The notes under the pieces were generated by a model that saw only the letters and a program-made list of their open reading frames with translations, was not told the DNA's origin and did not search any database. From assembly GCF_020171465.1 (NCBI RefSeq), contig NZ_JAIUZR010000001.1:186001-250000 (forward strand): a stretch of 64,000 nt of DNA, in the 5' to 3' direction. The position numbers were made by a program, and so were the translations under genes. Each line of letters opens with the position of its first letter. Position 1 is the stretch's first letter. Below, piece after piece: positions 9,507-16,435 of this stretch. This DNA is from Lutimonas saemankumensis. Its GTDB lineage: Bacteria; Bacteroidota; Bacteroidia; Flavobacteriales; Flavobacteriaceae.

Positions 9507-11234
9507 CTAGCCGTTCATTGACATTAAGAATTCCTCGTTATTATTGGTAAATTTAATTTTGTCTTTTACGAATTCCATGGCCTCGATTGGGTTCATGTCA
9601 GCCAGGTACTTTCTGAGAACCCAGATTCTTTGTCTTACCTTCTCTTCATGAAGAAGATCATCTCTACGGGTACTGGACTTAACAAGATCTATGGCAGGGT
9701 AGATTCTTCTGTTTGAAATATTGCGATCCAATTGCAGTTCCATGTTACCGGTTCCTTTAAATTCCTCAAAGATAACTTCATCCATTTTAGATCCTGTTTC
9801 TGTCAGGGCAGTTGCAATAATTGACAGGGATCCCCCATTTTCAATATTACGAGCCGCACCAAAAAATCTTTTGGGCTTGTGAAGTGCATTAGCGTCGATA
9901 CCACCGGAAAGGATTTTTCCAGAAGCAGGTGCAACAGTATTGTATGCTCTTGCAAGTCTGGTTATAGAATCCAGGAGTATAACCACGTCATGTCCACACT
10001 CAACCAATCTTTTGGCCTTTTCCAAAACGATGTTCGCCACTCTTACATGTTTCTCGGCAGATTCATCAAAAGTTGAGGCAATAACCTCTCCTGTTACATT
10101 ACGTTGCATGTCTGTTACTTCCTCTGGACGTTCGTCTATCAAAAGAACAATCTGATATACTTCCGGGTGATTCGCAGAAATGGCATTGGCGATATCTTTC
10201 AATAATATGGTCTTACCAGTTTTGGGTTGTGCAACAAGCATTCCACGCTGTCCTTTTCCTATAGGTGAAAATAAATCTATGATGCGAGTTGATAGATTGC
10301 TTCCCTTTTCAGCTAAATTAAATTTTTCTTCAGGGAAAAGAGGAGTTAAGTGCTCAAACGATACTCTGTCCCTGACTATACTCGGATTTAAACCGTTAAT
10401 AAGACTGACGCGAATTAGTGGAAAATATTTTTCACCTTCTTTAGGAGGCCTGACTTTTCCCTTTACCGTATCTCCTGTTTTAAGTCCAAAAAGCTTAATC
10501 TGAGACTGAGACACATAAATGTCATCAGGAGATGAAAGGTAGTTGTAGTCTGAAGACCTCAAAAACCCGTATCCATCCGGCATGATTTCCAGCACACCTT
10601 CACTTTCAATGATTCCGTCAAATTCAAAATCAGGATCTCTGTATTTACCAGGCTTGTTACTCTCATTGCCACGTTGTTTATGGCCTTGATTACCACGATT
10701 ATCTTTTCTCTGATCCTTCTGTGGATTTTTCTGATCTTTCTGATCCTTTTGCTGTGGCTGATGTTGTTTTCGCTGATCCTTTTGCTGAGCGTGATGTTGT
10801 TTTCTCTGATCTTTCTGCTGAGTGCGGTCAGTGGTTACCGATTGTTGCTCAGGATTCTGTGCAGAACCATTTTCTTTTTTGATTTGAGGTGTAACTTCAG
10901 ATTTTGGATGCTTTGTCTGTTTCACATCTCTTTTATCCATGTCTTTTTTTGAGGGAACGTCATTTTTTGATACAGTATCCGCAGGAGCCTTTTCAGATGC
11001 CGCCTCCTTTTTTGAAATTCTTTTTCTCTTCGGTTTGTTTACCGGAGAAGTATTTTCCTTAATCGGTGCGGTCTTTTCCTTCATCTGCTTTGGATTTGCA
11101 GCCTGCATATCCAGTATCTGATAAACCAAATCAAGTTTTTTAAGCTGACGAAATTTTGGAACATCAATTTTCTGAGCAATTTCCTGCAACTCCAAAAGTT
11201 TCATCTCTTTGAGTTTGTCTATGTCAAACATCAT
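9507..11234 (-). CDS. rho: Transcription termination factor Rho with disordered insertion
   Basis: A 575-residue Rho, about 150 residues longer than the E. coli protein. Residues 1-45 form the SAP-like Rho N-domain and about 205-285 the cold-shock-like RNA-binding domain ([20 protein letters not shown]). The ATPase has the P-loop PKTGKT near 337-342 and the [10 protein letters not shown] segment. The extra length is a hydrophilic, probably disordered insertion at about 47-200, rich in K, Q, D and N, with near repeats of QQKDQRKQH at about 139-166. Such insertions are characteristic of Bacteroidota Rho, and in Bacteroides have been linked to condensate formation. Two adjacent ATG codons (11234, 11231) could start it. 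It is divergent from the DUF4293 gene. Confidence 0.97.
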   Translation of the reverse strand: MMFDIDKLKEMKLLELQEIAQKIDVPKFRQLKKLDLVYQILDMQAANPKQMKEKTAPIKENTSPVNKPKRKRISKKEAASEKAPADTVSKNDVPSKKDMDKRDVKQTKHPKSEVTPQIKKENGSAQNPEQQSVTTDRTQQKDQRKQHHAQQKDQRKQHQPQQKDQKDQKNPQKDQRKDNRGNQGHKQRGNESNKPGKYRDPDFEFDGIIESEGVLEIMPDGYGFLRSSDYNYLSSPDDIYVSQSQIKLFGLKTGDTVKGKVRPPKEGEKYFPLIRVSLINGLNPSIVRDRVSFEHLTPLFPEEKFNLAEKGSNLSTRIIDLFSPIGKGQRGMLVAQPKTGKTILLKDIANAISANHPEVYQIVLLIDERPEEVTDMQRNVTGEVIASTFDESAEKHVRVANIVLEKAKRLVECGHDVVILLDSITRLARAYNTVAPASGKILSGGIDANALHKPKRFFGAARNIENGGSLSIIATALTETGSKMDEVIFEEFKGTGNMELQLDRNISNRRIYPAIDLVKSSTRRDDLLHEEKVRQRIWVLRKYLADMNPIEAMEFVKDKIKFTNNNEEFLMSMNG

Positions 11235-11434
11235 AAATAGTAAATGTTAATTAATGATATAAATTCTCTGGAGAGAATCATCTGATTAAATGATTATTAT
11301 GTTTTGATAATATAATAGGGTATCGTAAAAGAAGAAAACTTACAATAAGTTTCGATTTGATGTGACAATATTACAAAATAAAATTAATATAGAAAGTGTA
11401 TTCTTAAAAAGATTAATGTAAATTTGCGCCTCAT

Positions 11435-11878
11435 TTGAAGTCTATGTTGCAAAGAATACAAACGGTTTACTTGCTTCTGGCGGTCCTTCTCTCGGGAGGT
11501 CTGGCTTTTTTTCTTCCTTTTTGGAATGAAAGTGTTGGTGTACCGGTTAAACTTGCTGACATGTTGAATGGCGAAGACAATTTATTGAGAATAGTTCCGT
11601 TCCTGTTTATGGTTTCGGGAATTTTATCATTAGTGACACTTTTTTTATTTAAGAACAGAACCAGACAAATCATTTACAATAGGTTAAATATTGTAATCAA
11701 CTTTTTATTGTTAGGAATTGTTGTTTACCATCTGCTAATGTTATCTGGAGAAGCAAATGTTTCTGAGAAGGGTATTGGTGCAATCATACCTTTAGTTGTA
11801 ATAGTTTTATTGGCTCTTGCCAACAAAGCCATTATTAAGGATGATAAACTTGTAAAATCTGTAGATCGTTTACGATAA
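11435..11878 (+). CDS. DUF4293 family membrane protein
   Basis: A 147-residue protein with four predicted membrane helices (about 9-28, 48-68, 77-101 and 112-130). The N-terminus MLQRIQTVYLLLAVLLSGG is typical of the DUF4293 family, which in Flavobacteria commonly sits next to rho, as here. The function is unknown. It is divergent from rho with a 200-bp gap and is followed 27 bp later by a strong terminator, so it is a single-gene unit. Confidence 0.85.
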   Translation: MKSMLQRIQTVYLLLAVLLSGGLAFFLPFWNESVGVPVKLADMLNGEDNLLRIVPFLFMVSGILSLVTLFLFKNRTRQIIYNRLNIVINFLLLGIVVYHLLMLSGEANVSEKGIGAIIPLVVIVLLALANKAIIKDDKLVKSVDRLR

Positions 11879-11905
11879 TACTAATAACTTAGTTATAGTG
11901 TGTAT

Positions 11906-11940
11906 AAGCTGTCTGTATGAATATTCAGACAGCTTTTTTT
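11906..11940 (+). terminator. Terminator of the DUF4293 gene
   Basis: A 10-bp perfect stem AAGCTGTCTG / CAGACAGCTT with a 10-base loop, followed by a T run. It insulates the hairpin array downstream from read-through, so the array needs its own promoter. Confidence 0.93.
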
Positions 11941-11959
11941 CATTTTATTTTTCTCTAAC

Positions 11960-12027
11960 GGTTTTCAGGTAATTTTCAAAATCCCAAGTTCCTCTATTGT
12001 GTGAAACGTTAACTGCCCATATATTTG
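11960..12027 (+). promoter_or_regulatory. Promoter P1 of the hairpin array, with upstream box
   Basis: TTG at 11997-11999, a 20-base spacer and TATATTTG at 12020-12027 match the Bacteroidota promoter consensus, so transcription should start near 12034. An upstream box GGTTTTCAGGTA (11960-11971) begins 37 bases before the TTG. The same box sits at the same distance in promoter P2 of the secreted-protein gene (13302). By my count 46 of 68 ungapped aligned positions agree between the two. This suggests a common activator or repressor; the nearby response regulator is a candidate. Confidence 0.8.
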
Positions 12028-12058
12028 TAGTGTAATTATTCAAGTAATAGTTGCTGTT

Positions 12059-12121
12059 ATGAAAAAACAGCCTTTGAAAAAAGGCATAAGGGGGGAAAGG
12101 AGAGAAGATCACTTTCGCTGA
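12059..12121 (+). CDS. Possible 20-residue leader peptide at the head of the array
   Basis: An ATG about 25 bases after the predicted start of the array transcript opens a 20-codon frame rich in Lys and Arg (MKKQPLKKGIR then GERREDHFR), ending at TGA 12121. It runs through hairpin A and the 5' arm of hairpin B of the first unit, so its translation would disturb the RNA fold. No homologue is recognised and such a short frame can occur by chance. Confidence 0.25.
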   Translation: MKKQPLKKGIRGERREDHFR

Positions 12122-12150
12122 AAAGAAAAAAGGACTTCTCTCCTTAATTT
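12070..12150 (+). ncRNA. Array unit 1 (divergent, shortest loop)
   Basis: Hairpin A is GCCTTT-GAAA-AAAGGC (12070-12085). The core stem pairs 12097-12107 with 12135-12145 around a 27-base loop. It lacks the GTGAAGC sequence that follows the 5' arm in the other units and ends in TTAATTT, not TACTATTTTT. It is the unit nearest to promoter P1. Confidence 0.55.
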
Positions 12151-12224
12151 AACTCCGGGAATAAATTGCTATGAATTCCAAAATTGACATTTTGAAAAAT
12201 TAATATTCTCGAACTGGGAAGGTA

Positions 12225-12354
12225 ATAAGAACATATTCTTATATATCAAATATTTTGCATTAGATGTAAATAAAAAAAAGGGGAGAAAGGAGAGAAGTGA
12301 AGCGCCATGATTCTTTCATTAAAAAAACAAATTGCTTCTCTCCTTACTATTTTT
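12225..12354 (+). ncRNA. Array unit 2
   Basis: Hairpin A is ATAAGAA-CATA-TTCTTAT (12225-12242), set further upstream than in other units. The core stem pairs 12287-12297 with 12335-12345 around 37 bases, followed by TACTATTTTT. The frame from GTG 12297 does not stop early, giving a chance 67-codon frame. The spacers before units 2 and 3 share an element AATTCCAAAATTGACAT, ending near 12190 and 12394. Confidence 0.6.
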
Positions 12355-12452
12355 CAAAAAGTGGGAAAATTGCTAAAAATTCCAAAATTGACATACTGAC
12401 ATCAAATTTCTCAGAGAAATGGATTATAAAGATCAAACTTTATAAAAAATTA

Positions 12453-12561
12453 CTCCTTATGACTAAGGAGAAGAAGACAGGGGAGAAAGGAGAGAAGTGA
12501 AGCAAATTGTTCTCTAATACTAAGACTAAAATAAAATAGCTTCTCTCCTTACTATTTTTTT
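12453..12561 (+). ncRNA. Array unit 3
   Basis: Hairpin A is CTCCTTA-TGAC-TAAGGAG (12453-12470). The core stem pairs 12487-12497 with 12540-12550 around 42 bases and ends in a T run. A six-codon frame GTG-AAG-CAA-ATT-GTT-CTC-TAA starts at 12497, directly behind AAGGAGAG. About 83 bases from ACAGGGGAG onward match unit 5 with a single C/T difference. Confidence 0.65.
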
Positions 12562-12627
12562 CTGTTCAATAAATGGACCATTTCAGCGAGGCAAGGATCG
12601 GATTTTAATCAGATCGATAAAAAAGTA

Positions 12628-12736
12628 CTCCTTATTTGCATAGGGAGAAGAAGAGAGGGGAGAAAGGAGAGAAGTGAAGCATATTGTTTTCTAACACTAA
12701 TAACAAATACAAATAGCTTCTCTCCTTACTATTTTT
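12628..12736 (+). ncRNA. Array unit 4
   Basis: Hairpin A is CTCCTTAT-TTGC-ATAGGGAG (12628-12647), seven Watson-Crick pairs and one wobble. The core stem pairs 12664-12674 with 12717-12727 around 42 bases, followed by TACTATTTTT. The short frame from GTG 12674 reads MKHIVF then TAA. Confidence 0.65.
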
Positions 12737-12798
12737 AACATAGAGATTTTCTCATCGATTCAAAAAAAGATTTAAAAGTGAAAAAGTTGTAAAATATA

Positions 12799-12911
12799 CT
12801 CCTGTAACAAGAATACCAGGAGAGTAAGACAGGGGAGAAAGGAGAGAAGTGAAGCAAATTGTTTTCTAATACTAAGACTAAAATAAAATAGCTTCTCTCC
12901 TTACTATTTTT
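12799..12911 (+). ncRNA. Array unit 5
   Basis: Hairpin A is CTCCTG / CAGGAG (12799-12804 with 12817-12822), a changed sequence that preserves pairing compared with units 3 and 4. The core stem pairs 12839-12849 with 12892-12902 around 42 bases, then TACTATTTTT. The short frame from GTG 12849 reads MKQIVF then TAA. Confidence 0.65.
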
Positions 12912-12952
12912 CAAAAAAAAATACTCAAATCTTGGGAACTTGAGTATTTCTT

Positions 12953-13055
12953 AAGAAGATAAAGAATATCTTCTTTTAAAAGGGGAAAAAGGAAAGGGAG
13001 TTAGGAGAGAAGTGAAACAAGCTTTCTAATAAACAAATAACCTCTCTCCTTACTA
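12953..13055 (+). ncRNA. Array unit 6 (divergent, shortened core stem)
   Basis: Two stems precede it: AAATACTCAA / TTGAGTATTT (12919-12949) and AAGAAGATA-AAGAA-TATCTTCTT (12953-12975). The core stem is reduced to AGGAGAGA / TCTCTCCT (13003-13010 with 13043-13050). The short frame GTG-AAA-CAA-GCT-TTC-TAA is at 13012-13029. The tail is TACTATAAAT, without a T run, so the end of the transcript is unclear. Confidence 0.55.
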
Positions 13056-13301
13056 TAAATATTTCAACTATTGAAATTAAATCCAATTCTAACGAATATG
13101 CAAGATAGAAAAAGAAAATTAAATTATCAAATAAAGTCTACAGAATAAGTAGGTGTTAAAATCATAAACAGTATAAAATCAACAACTTACATTATTAATT
13201 TAAAGCATTAAAATGGTATAAACTTCAGAAAAAAAACATAATAGTAAATTTTTTATATCTTTCGAAACACCAAATTAGTGGTTTCTGGGTATAAACCTCA
13301 T
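13056..13301 (+). other. AT-rich gap between array and promoter P2
   Basis: No open frame or RNA gene is supported here. The only structure seen is an imperfect palindrome GGTTT-N8-AAACC at 13280-13297, just upstream of the P2 box, which may be a regulator site. Confidence 0.5.
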
Positions 13302-13369
13302 GGTTTTCAGGTAGTACAAAAAATACCTGATTTCGCTATTGGTTTGTAACTCATTTGCCGATACATTTG
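13302..13369 (+). promoter_or_regulatory. Promoter P2 of the secreted-protein gene, with palindromic operator
   Basis: TTG at 13339-13341, a 20-base spacer and TACATTTG at 13362-13369 form a good Bacteroidota promoter, giving a leader of about 55 bases before ATG 13433. Upstream lies a perfect inverted repeat TCAGGTA-N10-TACCTGA (13307-13330), whose left half is inside the box GGTTTTCAGGTA shared with P1. In P1 only the left half-site is intact. Confidence 0.8.
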
Positions 13370-13432
13370 GTGTATTAGCTTGTTATAGCTGATAAAAACA
13401 TACATACAGAACAAATCTAAAAGTTTATTATT

Positions 13433-13840
13433 ATGAAAAATTTTACTATTGCAATTGCCGTATTGTTGGTTATGGCTTCTTTTACTACCAACTTAACTAA
13501 CTCATCTTCAGCGGTTTTGTCAGATTACGAAGGAACTTTATTGGAATCTGCGCCGATTATGGAGAACAATGATGGAGAAGTTTCAGTAACATTTACAGTT
13601 GATCAAAATGTTATGGTTTCATCTGCTTTAATTGGTGCTTCTAATGAAATCTTTTTAGTGGAAAATGGTGATTCGAACTCATCGAAAACCGTGACTCTTG
13701 ATCTTCAGCCAGTTGATGGCAAGGTAACCACAGCGTTTAACAACATTTATGAAGACAACTATGATGTTGCAGCTATGGACGCTTTGTTGAACAGAACTGA
13801 GCCTGAAAGAAGACCTAAAGGTGTCATTATCTGGGAGTAA
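13433..13840 (+). CDS. Small secreted protein of unknown function
   Basis: A 135-residue protein with a clear signal peptide (MKNFTIAIAVLLVMASFTTN, cleavage probably near residues 25-28). The mature part of about 108 residues is acidic and has beta-type alternating segments (GEVSVTFTVDQNVMVSSALI). It ends in a basic patch and a hydrophobic tail (ERRPKGVIIWE). It has no cysteine and no recognised domain. It lies 57 bp downstream of its predicted transcription start and 107 bp before the response regulator, with a terminator between. Its shared promoter box with the hairpin array suggests that both belong to one response. Function is unknown. Confidence 0.8.
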   Translation: MKNFTIAIAVLLVMASFTTNLTNSSSAVLSDYEGTLLESAPIMENNDGEVSVTFTVDQNVMVSSALIGASNEIFLVENGDSNSSKTVTLDLQPVDGKVTTAFNNIYEDNYDVAAMDALLNRTEPERRPKGVIIWE

Positions 13841-13896
13841 GACTCAAGATACAATATTTAGTGAATTTAAACGTTTGTTAAATAAACTAGGAGAAG

Positions 13897-13930
13897 ATCC
13901 GGAAAATTAGTTTTTTTCGGATTTTTTTTA
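13897..13930 (+). terminator. Terminator or attenuator between secreted protein and response regulator
   Basis: ATCCG / CGGAT (13897-13901 with 13918-13922) encloses A and T runs that can extend the stem, followed by eight T. It ends 18 bases before the response-regulator start and no promoter box is seen in between. The two-component genes may therefore depend on read-through. Confidence 0.75.
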
Positions 13931-13947
13931 GCCTGTGTTTTAAACAA

Positions 13948-14616
13948 ATGTATCATATGGATAAGATTATTACTGTACATATTGCCGATGATCATCAAAT
14001 TTTGATTGATGGTGTGAAAGCCGTTCTAGGACTTGAGCCAAATATTGAAGTCACAGGCTTCTCATTAAATGGCAAAGAGGTTGTTTCATGGTATGAAGAA
14101 AATAATTCTGACGTGCTTGTTTTGGATATTAATATGCCGGAACTAGACGGGATTGAAGTCCTTAAACATTTGAGGCAGAACAAAAACAAACCTGAAATCA
14201 TTGTTCTTTCCAGTTATGACGACGTAAAACTTGTAAAAGAAGTTTTACAGATGGGAGCAAAGGGCTTTGTGCCAAAAAAGTCGGCTGGTGAACACATTGT
14301 CAATGCGGTTAGAAAAGTTTCCGAAGGGAATCAGTATTTTACAGATGATATCAAGGAAAAAATGATGCAGACCTTGCTCACGGGCCAGGTCAAAAATGAG
14401 GGAAGCCAGGATGGGGTTCTGATAAGCTCATTAACTAAAAGAGAAGTACAGGTTTTAAAACTTGTGGCCCAACAGTACAGTACGCGAGAAATTGGCGATG
14501 AACTGCATATAAGTGAAAGTACTGTTGAAACACATAGAAAGAATCTAATGAAAAAGGTCAAGGTCAAAAATAGTGTTGGACTTGCTATATTTGCCTTAAA
14601 GAATGAGGTCATATAA
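13948..14616 (+). CDS. Response regulator, NarL/FixJ (LuxR-type HTH) family
   Basis: A 222-residue regulator. The receiver domain has the acidic pair ADDHQ, the phospho-acceptor Asp60 in VLVLDINMPELDG, a Ser in LSSYDD and the Lys in GFVPKK. The C-terminal DNA-binding domain is a GerE/LuxR helix-turn-helix (LTKREVQVLKLVAQ and then ISESTVETHRKNLMKK). The partner is the histidine kinase that follows. An alternative start is ATG 13957 (MDKIITVHIADDH), which looks equally good. Candidate targets are the boxes at promoters P1 and P2, which is inference. Confidence 0.93.
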   Translation: MYHMDKIITVHIADDHQILIDGVKAVLGLEPNIEVTGFSLNGKEVVSWYEENNSDVLVLDINMPELDGIEVLKHLRQNKNKPEIIVLSSYDDVKLVKEVLQMGAKGFVPKKSAGEHIVNAVRKVSEGNQYFTDDIKEKMMQTLLTGQVKNEGSQDGVLISSLTKREVQVLKLVAQQYSTREIGDELHISESTVETHRKNLMKKVKVKNSVGLAIFALKNEVI

Positions 14617-14644
14617 CTTTATTTTGAGTCTTTTAAGAGGCTTG

Positions 14645-16435
14645 ATGAAAAACTTTTTGCCAATTGCAATACTTTTGATTGGTGGTGAGCTCTATTCTCA
14701 AAATTCTTCAAAAGAGGAAATCTATATTCAGGAAAAACTTGCGCAAATTGACTCACTTATCAAAATAGGAGAGTTTGAAAAGGCGGATTACACCATTGAG
14801 AATACGCTAAATACCTTTTCCTTCGCAAAGAATTCAGAAAAACAACTCGCTTTTGAATTTAGGAAGGCCAAAAACTATTACCAGCAGGGGATAAGCGAAA
14901 AGGCCATGGAAATCTTGTTAAATGGTTTAGACCGATTAAAAGGAAGGACCTTTTCAAGTTTAAATATTGATTATTCGAATTTGCTGGCAAGGATCTTTGC
15001 TGATTCTCAGAATTTTGATAAGGCTATATATTACAACAAAATTTCCTTGCAGAAGGCAAACTTAATTAAAGATACTATTGGTATAACCAAAGCGCTAATC
15101 AGGCTCGGAAGTTTTTATTATGCAAAAAATGAGCAGGATAGTGCCAAACATTTCTTTAGAAAGGTGACCTACTTCCCAGTCACTCCGAAAACTGAAATAA
15201 GAATATCAAATGCTTACAATAATCTTGGTGTTATTGCCCAGAATAATGATAATTTGCCTTTGGCAAAACATTGGGCAAGAGAAGCACTTAAGTTGAAAAT
15301 GAAACAGAACAGTGTCGTTGATATTGCATCGGCCAATGTTAATCTTGGAAACCTTCATCATTTTGAAAAGGAATATGAAAAAGCGATCAATAGATATTTG
15401 GAAGCATTCAACAACATTGAACTGGATACAACGACTCGTGTACTGCATTTGAAACGAATTATTTATGAAAATCTTTCCGTGTCCTATGATTCTATTGATG
15501 ATTATCAAAATGCGTATAAATATTTACATAAATCCTATGAACTGAAGTTCAGGCTTACCAATGAACAATTAGCTGAAAATATTGCTGGTGTTGAGGCTAA
15601 GTACAATCTGGCTTTGGAAGAGAAGAGAACGGAAGAAGAAAAAGGTAGAGCTCTAAGAGCTCAGGTACTCTTTTACGGAATGGCCTTTTTGACCTTGATT
15701 CTTGTTGTTATTGCCTTTATTTTTTACAAGAATTATAAATTGAAACAGCAGACTAAGCTTGATCAGATCCACAGTAACCTACAGACCAGAATAATTAATG
15801 CAACGATTGATGCGAAAGAGAAAGAACGTAAATCTATTGCGGAAATTCTCCATGACAGCGTAAGTGCCTTATTGTCTTCAGCAAATCTGCACCTCCAGGC
15901 TTCAAAGTCACAGTTGAACTCACATGTTCCGATAGAGATTTCAAAAGCTCAGGAAATTGTAAATGAAGCTTCAATCAAGATAAGAGATCTTTCACATGAG
16001 CTGATTTCATCAGTATTGCTCAAATTCGGACTGGCTTTTGCAGTACATGACCTTTGCGAAAAATACTCCAATTCAGAAATTCAGTTTATTAGTGATGATA
16101 ATGGCATCAAAAGATATAATCAGGATTTTGAGATCAAAATATACAACATCATTGAAGAGTTGATCAATAATATTTTAAAGCATAGTAAAGCAAAGAATGC
16201 CACAATCAATCTTATCGAAAGAAATGGAGATAAATTGATAATACAGATTATTGATGACGGAAAAGGATTTGACGTCAAGAAAGCGGTCAAAAAGGATGGA
16301 CTTGGCTTAAATCATATTGAAGCAAGAATTAAGATAATGAAAGGAGTTTTCAATATAAATTCAAAAGAAGGAGAAGGAACCAGTATTTTTATTTCTGTTC
16401 CTATTTTCCAGACTGAACCGGTGGAAGCCGTTTAA
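14645..16435 (+). CDS. Sensor histidine kinase with periplasmic TPR repeats (HisKA_3 / NarX type)
   Basis: From ATG 14645 this is 596 residues with a signal peptide (MKNFLPIAILLIGGELYS). Residues about 30-310 are TPR-like helical repeats facing the periplasm, followed by a transmembrane helix near 332-352 (FYGMAFLTLILVVIAFIFYK). The dimerisation domain has the phospho-acceptor His403 in AEILHDSVSALL. The ATPase shows the N-box EELINNILKHSKA and the glycine boxes DDGKGFD and GLGLNHI. An in-frame ATG at 14603 overlaps the regulator gene by 14 bases but would place a long segment before the signal peptide. TPR kinases of this kind are common in Bacteroidota; their signals are mostly unknown. Confidence 0.92.
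   Translation: MKNFLPIAILLIGGELYSQNSSKEEIYIQEKLAQIDSLIKIGEFEKADYTIENTLNTFSFAKNSEKQLAFEFRKAKNYYQQGISEKAMEILLNGLDRLKGRTFSSLNIDYSNLLARIFADSQNFDKAIYYNKISLQKANLIKDTIGITKALIRLGSFYYAKNEQDSAKHFFRKVTYFPVTPKTEIRISNAYNNLGVIAQNNDNLPLAKHWAREALKLKMKQNSVVDIASANVNLGNLHHFEKEYEKAINRYLEAFNNIELDTTTRVLHLKRIIYENLSVSYDSIDDYQNAYKYLHKSYELKFRLTNEQLAENIAGVEAKYNLALEEKRTEEEKGRALRAQVLFYGMAFLTLILVVIAFIFYKNYKLKQQTKLDQIHSNLQTRIINATIDAKEKERKSIAEILHDSVSALLSSANLHLQASKSQLNSHVPIEISKAQEIVNEASIKIRDLSHELISSVLLKFGLAFAVHDLCEKYSNSEIQFISDDNGIKRYNQDFEIKIYNIIEELINNILKHSKAKNATINLIERNGDKLIIQIIDDGKGFDVKKAVKKDGLGLNHIEARIKIMKGVFNINSKEGEGTSIFISVPIFQTEPVEAV

Larger units (their letters stand above)
12059..13055 (+). repeat. Tandem array of six related hairpin units (non-coding)
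   Basis: Six units recur every 163-200 bp (5' arms of the core stem start at 12097, 12287, 12487, 12664, 12839 and 13003). Each has a variable small stem (hairpin A), a purine-rich strand ending in AAGGAGAGAAG, a 27-42 base AT-rich loop, the exact complement CTTCTCTCCTT, and mostly a TACTATTTTT tail. The core stem is a perfect 11 bp in units 1-5 and 8 bp in unit 6. Hairpin A differs in sequence but keeps pairing. Units 3 and 5 are nearly identical over about 80 bases. No long open frame spans the array. It looks like a set of structured RNAs from promoter P1; function unknown. Confidence 0.85.

Noticed and set aside
10674-11121. Plus-strand frames opposite the rho insertion (hydrophobic, Leu/Phe-rich)
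   Set aside because: They are the complement of Lys/Gln-rich low-complexity coding sequence in rho, which produces Leu/Phe-rich antisense frames automatically.
12297-12500. A 67-codon frame starting at the GTG of array unit 2
   Set aside because: It runs across the core hairpin and into unit 3, the corresponding frames in units 3-6 stop after five or six codons, and the translation has no protein-like features. It is treated as chance.
12059-13055. CRISPR array
   Set aside because: Repeats are 163-200 bp apart, the conserved parts are an imperfect inverted pair separated by an AT-rich loop, spacers are related to one another, and there are no cas genes.
12059-13055. Integron attC cassette array
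   Set aside because: The RYYYAAC/GTTRRRY core sites are not seen, the units lack cassette genes, and no integrase is present.
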